Below, one piece after another: positions 17,532 through 25,457 of a DNA stretch of 64,000 bases; position 1 is the first letter of the stretch; every line of letters starts with the position of its first letter. The notes beneath the pieces are model-generated. The model saw only the letters and a list, made by a program, of their open reading frames with translations. It was not told the origin of the DNA and made no database searches. The stretch lies in contig CADBXO010000014.1 of the NCBI GenBank assembly GCA_902798685.1, positions 1 to 64,000 on the forward strand, read 5' to 3'. A program made the position numbers and the translations under genes. The stretch is from an uncultured Bacteroidales bacterium. Its GTDB lineage: Bacteria; Bacteroidota; Bacteroidia; Bacteroidales; Bacteroidaceae.

Positions 17532-17604
17532 GGTGTGTATGGGACTCGAACCCATGACCTCCGCCGTGACAGGGCGGCATTCTAACCAGCTGAACTAACA
17601 CACC
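17531..17604 (-). tRNA. tRNA-Asp (GTC)
   Basis: The minus strand folds as a complete cloverleaf: GGTGTGT/ACACACC acceptor with discriminator G, D arm TTAGTTCAGCTGGTTAGA, anticodon stem CCGCC/GGCGG with loop CTGTCAC (anticodon GTC), and T arm ATGGGTTCGAGTCCCAT. CCA is not encoded. Promoter TACCTTTG lies 18 bp upstream. Confidence 0.97.
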
Positions 17605-17621
17605 TCGCTGTTTTGCGGTGA

Positions 17622-17629
17622 CAAAGGTA
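17622..17629 (-). promoter_or_regulatory. -7 promoter element of tRNA-Asp
   Basis: TACCTTTG on the minus strand, 17 bp between it and the tRNA 5' end. Confidence 0.7.
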
Positions 17630-17670
17630 CTCACATTTTTGATACCTACAAGCGTCAGAGCACATTTTTT

Positions 17671-18201
17671 TCAAAAAATTTTCTGCATTATCAGGACATC
17701 GATGTGGCCTTCATCTTTTACGAGCCACTCTTTGAGACGGCCCGTTTTAGCGAACCCATTACTGGTGAACAATTTAATGCTCGGTTTGTTGTCAGCAGGC
17801 ACTTGACAGAACAGTTGACGCAAGTGCAGAACTTTTTTTGCGTAATCCGACATAAGCTTGATTGCAGCCGATGCAATACCCTGCCCCCGGTGCTCAGAAA
17901 GCAGAGCGATACCAATCTCCGCACGTCCGTTATAGGGGTCGATATCGGTCAGGTCAATACTGCCCACAACCACGCTGTCGCTGACACGCTCAATCATGAA
18001 CCTGATCTGACGGTCCGTATAGTAATCATGCGACGACATCAGGATATACTTCTTGATCTGGTAACGGGAATAAGGCACGGCATTGCCTGATGCCATCCAC
18101 AGCGATGTGTCATTCTCCATTCCGAACAGTACATCCAGATCCTCGGGCTCCGGAGCACGCAGACGGTACTTGCCGTCTGATAACAAATCCTTCTCTGTCA
18201 T
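17671..18201 (-). CDS. GNAT-family N-acetyltransferase (RimJ/RimL-like)
   Basis: 176 residues. The fold is recognisable from YRLRAPEPEDLDVLFGMEN at the N-terminus, the beta4 strand VVVGSIDLTDI, the acetyl-CoA pyrophosphate loop SEHRGQGIASAAIKLM, and a C-terminal NGFAKTGRLKEWL segment. It is of the RimJ/RimL type that acetylates protein N-termini or small amines; the substrate is not evident. The ATG overlaps the stop of the glycosyltransferase gene by 4 bp. Last gene of the recR operon. Confidence 0.9.
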   Translation of the reverse strand: MTEKDLLSDGKYRLRAPEPEDLDVLFGMENDTSLWMASGNAVPYSRYQIKKYILMSSHDYYTDRQIRFMIERVSDSVVVGSIDLTDIDPYNGRAEIGIALLSEHRGQGIASAAIKLMSDYAKKVLHLRQLFCQVPADNKPSIKLFTSNGFAKTGRLKEWLVKDEGHIDVLIMQKIF

Positions 18202-19367
18202 ATCACTTCGTCCTCTGTTATAAGTTTGCCAGTCTTGGCAGAATAAAGTCCCATAGTATATCTCTTACCCTCCTGCGCCCTGCTGTACATCCAGTAAAGT
18301 ATGGCATCGTAAGAGAATGCGTCAGTGTCAAAGATAACAGCTTTTACGCCATTATCAATACGTCCCTCCAGTGCCGATGCGGTGTCATCGGCCCCCTCTA
18401 CAAACTGTGGATTACGCAGGTAGGTGCTGCCCTTGATCATGCGCTCCACATCGGCGAATGTCTCCTTGCGGCCCACGTAGAGGCAGTTTTCAGTGAAATC
18501 GGCCAGCCTGCGGCTGCGGGCATGCAGGTTCTGTCCGATATATGTACCCACCTTCTTGCAGCCCACAACAATCCTTACCAGCAGCGCGAACAGCCTGCTG
18601 TAACGCTGGAAATGCTTGTTGAAGAATATGAGCATGGCGTCATAGAACACCTGCGCATAACGGTATGATGTCTTAGTGGTACTCTCACCTTTATAATGTA
18701 CTATGGGCAGTGGCAGGTAACGGTTCTGATATCCCGCCTGCAGTATGCGGTATGAGAGGTCAATGTCCTCACCGTACATAAAGAACGCCTCGTCAAAGCC
18801 TCCTATCCTGTCAAGCACCTCTTTGCGCACGAACATATATGCGCCCGATACCACATCTATCTCGCATTCGCTGTCCTTATCTAAATAGGTGCGGTGATAC
18901 TTACCGAACACTCTGGACTTTGGGAACAGCTTGCCCAGACCCATCATGTGCCAAAATGAAACCGACAGTGTAGGCAGCGAGCGGCGTGATTCCAGTGCAA
19001 AACGGCCGTTGCCGTACTGCATCCTTACTCCCACGGCACCCACCTCCGGATGGGCATCCATATATTCCGTGCAACCGGGAATGGTACGCTCAGCTACAAC
19101 CGTATCGGGATTGAGGAACAGCACATACTTGCCTGTTGCCTTTGCCAGAGCCATGTTGTTGGCCTTGCCGAATCCGGCGTTGAAGTCATTCGCAATTATC
19201 TCAGCCTGCGGAAAACGCTCCTTGAGGTACTCCACGGAGCCGTCATCGGAATTGTTGTCAACCACAAGGATCTGTGCATCGGCCACTGACCGGAGCACTG
19301 AATTCAGGCACTGCTCGATATAGTACCTTACCTTATAGCTGACTATGATGACGCTTACCGCTGGCAT
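18198..19367 (-). CDS. GT2 glycosyltransferase (rhamnosyltransferase-like)
   Basis: 389 residues. The start is taken as the ATG at 19367 (MPAVSVIIVSYKVRYY) rather than the TTG 6 bp upstream. GT-A motifs: VVDNNSDDGSVEYL, FNAGFGKANNMAL, the metal-binding region VLFLNPDTVV, and a GGFDEAFFMYGEDIDLSYR acceptor-site block, typical of WbbL-like bacterial transferases working on cell-surface glycans. The C-terminal about 100 residues (ARSRRLADFTENCLYV onwards) are an extra soluble domain I do not recognise. It sits 2 bp after the membrane protein gene and overlaps the GNAT gene. Confidence 0.9.
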   Translation of the reverse strand: MPAVSVIIVSYKVRYYIEQCLNSVLRSVADAQILVVDNNSDDGSVEYLKERFPQAEIIANDFNAGFGKANNMALAKATGKYVLFLNPDTVVAERTIPGCTEYMDAHPEVGAVGVRMQYGNGRFALESRRSLPTLSVSFWHMMGLGKLFPKSRVFGKYHRTYLDKDSECEIDVVSGAYMFVRKEVLDRIGGFDEAFFMYGEDIDLSYRILQAGYQNRYLPLPIVHYKGESTTKTSYRYAQVFYDAMLIFFNKHFQRYSRLFALLVRIVVGCKKVGTYIGQNLHARSRRLADFTENCLYVGRKETFADVERMIKGSTYLRNPQFVEGADDTASALEGRIDNGVKAVIFDTDAFSYDAILYWMYSRAQEGKRYTMGLYSAKTGKLITEDEVI

Positions 19368-19369
19368 TA

Positions 19370-19810
19370 TCAATCAAAATAACCTGTTTCGTGTTCGATT
19401 CCCGCCTTGGTGGGAATTGCAAACATTGAGCATATGGCGCCGATGGCTGCTATGTAGAGTCCGATTGTATCGCTGAGAAGATAGTACAGAAGCACTCCGA
19501 ACTCTATAACTATTGAAAATGCCGCAAGACGCAGCACTGAGCATGCCATGTATATCTTTTCAATCTTCTCCTCGGGGTACTCCTTTTCATCCAAGCGGTC
19601 AACCATCTTCTTGAAACCGCGCAAAGCCAGCGGAATGAGCGCAAGAGCGGCAAGCACGCCTACCACCTGCAGCACATAAACCACCTTGGGAGCAGTTACT
19701 GCCATTCCCTTCATGGGGCCGAATTCAAACAGCAGTGCAATTATTCCGGCTATCAGATACATGCTGATCCACATTGCCATCAGCTTTACAGACATCTTCT
19801 TAGTATTCAT
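19370..19810 (-). CDS. Membrane protein of unknown function
   Basis: 146 residues with four hydrophobic segments (about 8-28, 43-64, 92-110, 117-133) and a charged loop in the middle (KKMVDRLDEKEYPEEKIEKI). The C-terminus is short and polar. It begins 10 bp after recR and runs into the glycosyltransferase gene, so it is an operon member. I do not recognise a family. Confidence 0.75.
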   Translation of the reverse strand: MNTKKMSVKLMAMWISMYLIAGIIALLFEFGPMKGMAVTAPKVVYVLQVVGVLAALALIPLALRGFKKMVDRLDEKEYPEEKIEKIYMACSVLRLAAFSIVIEFGVLLYYLLSDTIGLYIAAIGAICSMFAIPTKAGIEHETGYFD

Positions 19811-19820
19811 TCTATCTCAA

Positions 19821-20429
19821 TTATTTTAAAGGAGTGCGGTCCTGAATGGAACGGCCCAGTGAAACTTCATCGGCATACTCAAGGTTGTTGCCCACAGCCA
19901 CGCCACGTGCAATCACGCTCAGTTTTACGCCAAACGGCTGCAGCTTGCGGGAAATGAAAAAGTTGGTGGTATCACCCTCCATTGTGGGGCTCAGCGCCAG
20001 TATAACCTCTTCGATGCCTCCTGCCTGAACACGCTCCACAAGACTGTTTATCTGCAGGTCCTGCGGGCCCACACCGTCCATAGGTGATATCACTCCGCCC
20101 AGCACATGGTAAAGTCCGTTGAACTGCATGGTGCTCTCAATGGCCAGCACATCCTGCACGTTCTCAACAACGCAGAGCGTAGATGCGTCACGCTTGGGAT
20201 TGGCACAGATGGCGCATGTATCGGTGTCCGATATGTTATGGCACACCTTGCAGTAGCGGATATCCTGTTTCAGGGTCGAAAAGACACGGCCAAAGGTACT
20301 CACCTCCTCTTCAGGTTTTGAAAGCAGATGCAACACCAGACGCAAAGCGGTCTTACGGCCTATTCCGGGGAGTTTTGAAAACTCTCCCACTGCCCTTTCC
20401 AATGCCGCTGACGGATACTCTTTATTCAT
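19821..20429 (-). CDS. recR: Recombination mediator RecR
   Basis: 202 residues. RecR forms a ring clamp that with RecO/RecF loads RecA on gapped DNA. Seen are the N-terminal HhH ([20 protein letters not shown]), the C4 zinc finger ([16 protein letters not shown]), the Toprim domain ([28 protein letters not shown]) and the C-terminal [20 protein letters not shown]. Length is normal. Promoter TAAATTTG at 20451-20458, divergent from engB. It leads a four-gene operon. Confidence 0.97.
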   Translation of the reverse strand: MNKEYPSAALERAVGEFSKLPGIGRKTALRLVLHLLSKPEEEVSTFGRVFSTLKQDIRYCKVCHNISDTDTCAICANPKRDASTLCVVENVQDVLAIESTMQFNGLYHVLGGVISPMDGVGPQDLQINSLVERVQAGGIEEVILALSPTMEGDTTNFFISRKLQPFGVKLSVIARGVAVGNNLEYADEVSLGRSIQDRTPLK

Positions 20430-20450
20430 TTATTGTGACTCAATACACTG

Positions 20451-20487
20451 CAAATTTAACGGATTCGGCCAAAAATTCGTACTTTTG
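20451..20487. promoter_or_regulatory. Divergent promoters for recR (-) and engB (+)
   Basis: Minus strand: TAAATTTG at 20451-20458. Plus strand: TACTTTTG at 20480-20487. Both match TAnnTTTG and sit 21 bp from their start codons; the plus-strand element excludes the codon at 20485 as the engB start. Confidence 0.7.
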
Positions 20488-20508
20488 CACACACAAAACC
20501 CACACAGG

Positions 20509-21105
20509 ATGGAAATAAAGAGCGCCGAATTCGTAATCAGCAACACGGACGTAAGCAAATGCCCGCAGCACAGCATGCCCGAGTACGCATTCATAGGCCG
20601 CTCCAACGTGGGCAAGTCAAGCCTCATCAACATGCTGACTAACCGCAAGGGCCTGGCCATGACATCGGCCACACCCGGTAAGACACTGCTCATTAACCAC
20701 TTCCTTATCAATAAGAACTGGTACCTTGTGGATCTTCCCGGCTACGGATACGCCAAACGCGGTAAGAACCAGCAGGAGCAGCTTACCCGCATCATCAACG
20801 ACTACATACTGGAGCGCCCTCAGCTGACATCGCTGTTCGTACTCATAGACAGCCGCCACGAGCCTCAGAAGATTGACCTGGAGTTCATTGAATGGCTGGG
20901 CGAGAACGCTGTTCCCTTTGGAATCATCTTCACCAAGGCCGATAAGCTGGGCCGAGGCCGCCTGACCGAGAACGTAAAGAAGTTCCTGGACACCCTGAAA
21001 GAGCAGTGGGAGGAATTACCCCCCCACTTCATTACTTCATCGCTCGACAAATCAGGCCGTGACGATGTTCTGGATTATATTGACAGCATCAACAAATCTC
21101 TCTGA
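20509..21105 (+). CDS. engB: Ribosome biogenesis GTPase EngB/YsxC
   Basis: 198 residues, a small GTPase needed for 50S assembly. G1 [15 protein letters not shown]2 TSATPGKT, G3 [15 protein letters not shown]4 [11 protein letters not shown] and G5 [10 protein letters not shown] are all visible. The ATG at 20509 (MEIKSAEFV) fits the family N-terminus. It is convergent with the membrane-protein/ECF pair that ends 3 bp after its stop. Confidence 0.97.
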   Translation: MEIKSAEFVISNTDVSKCPQHSMPEYAFIGRSNVGKSSLINMLTNRKGLAMTSATPGKTLLINHFLINKNWYLVDLPGYGYAKRGKNQQEQLTRIINDYILERPQLTSLFVLIDSRHEPQKIDLEFIEWLGENAVPFGIIFTKADKLGRGRLTENVKKFLDTLKEQWEELPPHFITSSLDKSGRDDVLDYIDSINKSL

Positions 21106-21107
21106 GA

Positions 21108-21683
21108 TTACATGTTTTGCATGTCCTTGATCTGACCTAAAAGTTCGTCGATACCTTTCTTTATATTGCGGCGTACCTTCAAGCCCAAGGTCATACCTAT
21201 TGTCAAACCCAATACGATTCCCACTATCATGGCATAGATCCCTATTGTCGTGACTTCCCCGCTGAACAACTCCACTACAAGCCAGCCAAGCCATAACACG
21301 AGAACCAGTATTCCGTATTTAAGCCATTCTGCGTTGATTTTCTTGAATTGCGTCAGCTTACCGGCGGCAGAGAGCAGATCATCGTCCATTTTGGGAATAA
21401 GAGTGTTAGTATAAATTGATATGCCCAGAGCAATCAGCATTATCAGTTCACTGAATATGACAAAGGTAAGTGAGCATCCCACATTGTAGAATGACGGGCA
21501 ACCAAGCATTGCGGCAACTGCGGCAATGGTCTTGACGCTGTAGTTTGAGCGAAGATCCTTGATACCCCCGGCATACGCCTTACGCATCATCTGGTCATTG
21601 ACGATAGTCTGCTTGTCAAGCTTATCCTTGAGCAGCTGCATCTGCTGCTGCATCTCCTTTAAAGTGTTATCGGTTGTTTCCAT
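21108..21683 (-). CDS. Membrane protein co-encoded with ECF sigma factor
   Basis: 191 residues: an N-terminal amphipathic/coiled segment (LKEMQQQMQLLKDKLDKQ), two hydrophobic spans around residues 52-88, two more around 116-155, and a basic C-terminus. It starts 1 bp after the sigma-factor stop, so the pair is tightly coupled. The position and the cytoplasmic helical N-terminus would suit a membrane-bound anti-sigma factor, but no ASD or zinc motif is seen, so this is inference. Similar sigma/membrane-protein pairs are common in Bacteroidales. Confidence 0.75.
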   Translation of the reverse strand: METTDNTLKEMQQQMQLLKDKLDKQTIVNDQMMRKAYAGGIKDLRSNYSVKTIAAVAAMLGCPSFYNVGCSLTFVIFSELIMLIALGISIYTNTLIPKMDDDLLSAAGKLTQFKKINAEWLKYGILVLVLWLGWLVVELFSGEVTTIGIYAMIVGIVLGLTIGMTLGLKVRRNIKKGIDELLGQIKDMQNM

Positions 21684-21684
21684 T

Positions 21685-22155
21685 TTACTGCATGTTTTTA
21701 AGTTGTTCTCTGATTCTCACAAGACGGACTGAGACATTACTCGAAGTGATTCCTACTATCTGGCCTATCTCCTCATAACTCAGGTTCTCAAGCCACAGCA
21801 GTACTATCGCCCTGTCAAAAGGACCCAGACGGCCGATACGCTCACGCAGCATTCCGATCTGGCGGGTATCATCGGTCTGGTCACTGAACAGGTCAACATC
21901 CATTGTAAGAGGAACCGTGCTCACACCGTGTTTCTTCTTACGGTCAAAAGAAATACAGGTGTTGAGCGCAACCTTCCATATCCAGGAACTCAGCGCGCTT
22001 TCACCCCTGAAGGTTCCGGATCCCCTCCAAAGGTTGATGAGTATCTCCTGGAAAAGGTCAGCCACCTCATCACGGTCATTTGAGAACATATAGCACACCG
22101 TATATATAGTGCCTTTGTTCTCTCTGACCATCTTCTCAAATTCTCGTTCTGTCAT
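21685..22155 (-). CDS. ECF-type RNA polymerase sigma factor
   Basis: 156 residues. Region 2 is YMFSNDRDEVADLFQEILINLWRG split over sigma2.1-2.4, with the FRGESALSSWIWKVALNTCI block typical of ECF factors. Region 4 is LSYEEIGQIVGITSSNVSVRLVRIREQL, a helix-turn-helix for the -35 box. It has a housekeeping-type promoter TACCTTTG (22210-22217). Its partner is the next gene. The regulon cannot be read from the window. Confidence 0.93.
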   Translation of the reverse strand: MTEREFEKMVRENKGTIYTVCYMFSNDRDEVADLFQEILINLWRGSGTFRGESALSSWIWKVALNTCISFDRKKKHGVSTVPLTMDVDLFSDQTDDTRQIGMLRERIGRLGPFDRAIVLLWLENLSYEEIGQIVGITSSNVSVRLVRIREQLKNMQ

Positions 22156-22209
22156 TGTCTTTTTGTTTGTTTCTGCACATTAGACGCAGGTCTTAATGGA
22201 AAACTACAA

Positions 22210-22217
22210 CAAAGGTA
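22210..22217 (-). promoter_or_regulatory. -7 promoter element of ECF sigma operon
   Basis: TACCTTTG on the minus strand, 54 bp before the ATG; primary-sigma type, so the operon is not solely driven by its own ECF factor. Confidence 0.6.
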
Positions 22218-22271
22218 GATTTTTTTGGCAAATCATATAAAAATGTACTTTTTAGCGATAAATTTAAAGTT

Positions 22272-22318
22272 TTAACTTGCAATTTAAATTCTTAGTTATA
22301 TATTTGCATCGTTAACTT
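22272..22318 (+). promoter_or_regulatory. Promoter and candidate operator of first BlaI-like gene
   Basis: TATATTTG at 22299-22306 is the -7 box. It is flanked by TTAACTT copies at 22272-22278 and 22312-22318 and a TAGTTA at 22293-22298 that abuts the box. TAGTTA is the same half-site that recurs at the second BlaI-like promoter, so these are likely repressor sites. Confidence 0.5.
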
Positions 22319-22330
22319 AACAAAACAGGT

Positions 22331-22717
22331 ATGGCTGAATCAAAAAAACGCATCCAGGAGCTTACAAAAGCCGAATTGGAGATCATGCAGGTAATCTGGA
22401 ACATTGACAGGGAGTTTGTAATTCGTGACATCCACGAACTTCTTCCCGACCCCAAACCTGCCTACAGCACGGTATCAACCATTGTCAGGATATTGGACAC
22501 AAAGGGCTTCCTTACTCACAAAACCTACGGACACAGCAACGTCTACAGTGACGCAGTCAGCAAGGATGACTACACTGAATCATTCATGCACGGCGTGCTC
22601 AATTCATTCTTCGGCGGATCGGTAAGCGGTCTGGTCAGCTACTTCTCATCACGCAAATCAATATCGGTCCAGGAGACCGATGAGATTCTCAAGATCCTTA
22701 ATGACGACAAAAAGTAA
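22331..22717 (+). CDS. BlaI/MecI-family transcriptional repressor
   Basis: 128 residues. A winged helix (LTKAELEIMQVIWNIDREFV, then PAYSTVSTIVRILDTKGFL) is followed by the dimerisation helices; the wing reads THKTYGHSNVY. BlaI/MecI repressors are inactivated by proteolysis triggered by the partner M56 membrane peptidase, encoded 6 bp downstream. In Bacteroidota such pairs are not tied to beta-lactamase only; no beta-lactamase gene is present here. Likely autoregulated through the half-sites around 22272-22318. Confidence 0.93.
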   Translation: MAESKKRIQELTKAELEIMQVIWNIDREFVIRDIHELLPDPKPAYSTVSTIVRILDTKGFLTHKTYGHSNVYSDAVSKDDYTESFMHGVLNSFFGGSVSGLVSYFSSRKSISVQETDEILKILNDDKK

Positions 22718-22723
22718 GCTCTC

Positions 22724-25006
22724 ATGCGCCCGTACTTTATCTATATAATTGAGATTTTCCTTTGCAGCGGACTATTCCTGCTTCTTTACCGATGGCTGAT
22801 TGTCCGCAAGGTCAACTATGCATTCTGCCGGATCTATCTGATTGTAGCGATGCTGCTGTCAGTGACCATTCCGGTACTGAATGTCCCCCTCTACCCTGCG
22901 CAGACCATCTACATGAAGGTGCCCGTCATGACCCAGCCCGTCCACACCACCCCTATGGTACCCGCGCAAGAGACATCGGAACAGGCAGTCACCGTCACAG
23001 CCATACCGCAGCAGACGGCCCCGGCAGCCAGCCCGGTCATATCGGCCCAAAAGGAAACACGTCATATGACGCTTGAACAGAAATGGCGTCTTTTCTTTAT
23101 TATAGTATACGCAACCGGACTTCTTCTCTCACTTGTACTTGTTTTGCATAACATCATCACTGTGGCACGTATTAAACGCGCTTCAAGAGTCACCCACACC
23201 GGCATGTATGATCTGGCGGAGAATGACAGCATATCGGCTCCGTTCACGTTCATGCATACGGTGTTCATGGGTGTGGAGCCCGATGACAAAACCCGTCGTC
23301 ACATCCTGAGCCATGAATGCAGCCACGTACGCCACCGCCACACCATTGAGAAGCTCATTATGTCTGTCCTTCGCTCCCTTTTCTGGTTCAATCCCTTCAT
23401 GTGGATTTCCGAGAAACGACTGGAGGAGGTCCAGGAGTGGCAGGCCGATCATGATGCGCTGGCCGATGGCTATAACCTGACAGAGTACCGACTCTCAATA
23501 ATAAAACAGCTCTTTGGTTGTAATCCGGAAATGACCTCGGGGCTGAAAAGTTCATTAACCAAACAACGTTTTTTACAGATGAAACAACCAGAAATCAAAG
23601 GTGGCGCAGCGTCCAAGACCATCGTCACCACTCTCCTTGCTGCAGGTCTGTTCATCAGTTTCGGATGCAAACCGGCAGACAGGCCTACACTGTTACCTGA
23701 GTATTCAAGGACAAAAAGTATCGTGATAATGTCGAACGGCTTTTCCGATAAGATAGATCTGAAGAACGCCCGATATCTCTACTATCGGAAAAACGGCCTG
23801 AAAAAAGAATCCCTGGAAGATATCAGTGTCGTTGAGGATTTCAACAGACCGTTCCCCAATGCTGTCATAGCGGTGAACGGCATAAAAACCGCCCAGAGCC
23901 TCTCGGACAAAGAACTGAGCTGGATAAACGAATCGACCATAACGATAGTCAACGGAGCAAAAATGACCCTTCAGGAGGCCCGCCAGTTAAACCCCGAAAG
24001 CATACATACCATATACTACTTCCAGCCCAAAGGAAAGAAGGCTCAGAAGAAATACGGATTTGTATTCATAAGCACAGGGCCGGCTAATGTATTAGGTATC
24101 GAGAACTTCAATCCCGTTGTGATTGACAACCCTGACCTTGATATTCCTGATATTGTATCCGTCTTTGCAGATCCCGGCAAGAATGGTGGCCTGCTTCTCA
24201 CATATAACTGCAAAGGCGTAACTGTGGCTGCCCCTGAAATGAAGTACGCAGTCGAGGGAAGACTCGTTGACGTGCAGACTTTCCTTGATGCCCGTACCGG
24301 ACAGAACGGCACTTACACGACCGTCTATAGGAACGATGCCGCAAAGGACCGTTTCGGCAAGGATGTATGGGAAGTTGTAGACCTCAATTACAACCGAAAG
24401 GCCTTCATCATCACTTTTGATTATGATGAGAACGGAGAGGTAAGCGCTTCCATTGGAAATAACGCCAATGCAAAGTCTACCGATGATGAGATCCGGGCCC
24501 AGTTGGCAACTGTCCTGGAGTACAACAGGTCACGAGGGGAAACGACCAGAATCCAAGCCAACAGTTATGTTTCGGAAAGCAACAATGACATGATAGATGA
24601 ATGGATAGGCCGTCTTGTAGACCGCTCCACCCCTGACATAGAGTACTATTTCCAAGAGGGCCTGAGAACCATTATAACATACAACAACTACAAGAATTTG
24701 CCCAAAAACGTAAAGACCATATTCTCCCGGGACAGCGTCGTTGCCACAAGAGACTACCGACGGACCACACGCAGGATAGTGGCATTCCAAACGGGTGACA
24801 AAGAGTATGACAAGCCCAACAGGGTTCATATCGATGAGTATGACAATATGTTTGTAACAACAGAACAACCGACCGATGAAACCGGCCTCAGGGAAATAAT
24901 AAACGGGCTTTCCGGTGTCTCTGTTGACCAGCAGGGTCTGGTAACCGTAAACGGCCGGAAAGTCAGGAAAATCCTTCTGAACGGAGATGAAACAGACCTT
25001 CATTAG
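22724..25006 (+). CDS. BlaR1-like M56 membrane metallopeptidase with long periplasmic C-domain
   Basis: 760 residues. Three hydrophobic segments (about 4-24, 34-54, 118-142) precede the zinc peptidase motif HECSH (His197-His201) in the cytoplasmic-facing domain, with the third ligand probably in the EVQEWQADHDAL stretch. A further hydrophobic segment at about 298-316 (TIVTTLLAAGLFISFGC) leads to a periplasmic region of about 440 residues that is not a penicillin-binding domain. Its end reads LSGVSVDQQGLVTVNGRKVR, then ILLNG, a motif known from the N-terminal region of Bacteroidota TonB-dependent receptors and found twice in the second M56 protein. It is inferred to sense an envelope signal and to cleave or trigger cleavage of the BlaI partner. 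Confidence 0.88.
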   Translation: MRPYFIYIIEIFLCSGLFLLLYRWLIVRKVNYAFCRIYLIVAMLLSVTIPVLNVPLYPAQTIYMKVPVMTQPVHTTPMVPAQETSEQAVTVTAIPQQTAPAASPVISAQKETRHMTLEQKWRLFFIIVYATGLLLSLVLVLHNIITVARIKRASRVTHTGMYDLAENDSISAPFTFMHTVFMGVEPDDKTRRHILSHECSHVRHRHTIEKLIMSVLRSLFWFNPFMWISEKRLEEVQEWQADHDALADGYNLTEYRLSIIKQLFGCNPEMTSGLKSSLTKQRFLQMKQPEIKGGAASKTIVTTLLAAGLFISFGCKPADRPTLLPEYSRTKSIVIMSNGFSDKIDLKNARYLYYRKNGLKKESLEDISVVEDFNRPFPNAVIAVNGIKTAQSLSDKELSWINESTITIVNGAKMTLQEARQLNPESIHTIYYFQPKGKKAQKKYGFVFISTGPANVLGIENFNPVVIDNPDLDIPDIVSVFADPGKNGGLLLTYNCKGVTVAAPEMKYAVEGRLVDVQTFLDARTGQNGTYTTVYRNDAAKDRFGKDVWEVVDLNYNRKAFIITFDYDENGEVSASIGNNANAKSTDDEIRAQLATVLEYNRSRGETTRIQANSYVSESNNDMIDEWIGRLVDRSTPDIEYYFQEGLRTIITYNNYKNLPKNVKTIFSRDSVVATRDYRRTTRRIVAFQTGDKEYDKPNRVHIDEYDNMFVTTEQPTDETGLREIINGLSGVSVDQQGLVTVNGRKVRKILLNGDETDLH

Positions 25007-25031
25007 CATTAATTAACTAAACAAATCGTTG

Positions 25032-25074
25032 AGTAACTATTTTAGTAGTTAAATTTGCGTCGGTACTAGTTACT
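25032..25074 (+). promoter_or_regulatory. Promoter with inverted-repeat operator, second BlaI-like gene
   Basis: TAACTA-N6-TAGTTA (25034-25051) is a perfect dyad overlapping the -7 box TAAATTTG (25050-25057). A third TAGTTA half-site follows at 25067-25072, and the outer AGTAACTA/TAGTTACT copies (25032-25039, 25067-25074) pair over 8 bp. Binding here would block RNA polymerase, fitting autorepression. Confidence 0.65.
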
Positions 25075-25082
25075 GATGCATT

Positions 25083-25457
25083 ATGAAACAGAAAGAAATT
25101 ACCAAGCTTAGTGAGAAGAAGGAGGTCATAATGAACCACTTCTGGGACAAGGGGGAGCTCTTTGTACGTGAACTCCGCGAACTCTACCCCGAGCCCAAGC
25201 CACATTTCAATACGCTTTCCACACAGGTACGTGAACTGGAGTCCGACGGATTCCTGGATCACAAGGCTTACGGCCCCACCTATCAGTACTTCCCTATCGT
25301 AACCCGTGACGAGTACAGCCGTTTCTCCATGGGCGGATTCATAGGCAACTACTTCGGGTCATACCTGAATGCGGTATCGGCCTTTGTCGGTGACGGCAAG
25401 GTCTCCATCGGTGAACTGAAAGAGCTTATTGAACATCTGGAAAAGAAAGAAAAATGA
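25083..25457 (+). CDS. BlaI/MecI-family transcriptional repressor (second copy)
   Basis: 124 residues, homologous to the 22331 product: LSEKKEVIMNHFWDKGELFV, PHFNTLSTQVRELESDGFL, and wing DHKAYGPTYQY are the winged helix. The C-terminal half carries a GGFIGNYFGSYLNAVSAFV dimerisation region. The stop overlaps the M56 gene by 4 bp (ATGA), tighter than in the first pair. The operator at 25032-25074 overlaps its promoter. Confidence 0.93.
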   Translation: MKQKEITKLSEKKEVIMNHFWDKGELFVRELRELYPEPKPHFNTLSTQVRELESDGFLDHKAYGPTYQYFPIVTRDEYSRFSMGGFIGNYFGSYLNAVSAFVGDGKVSIGELKELIEHLEKKEK

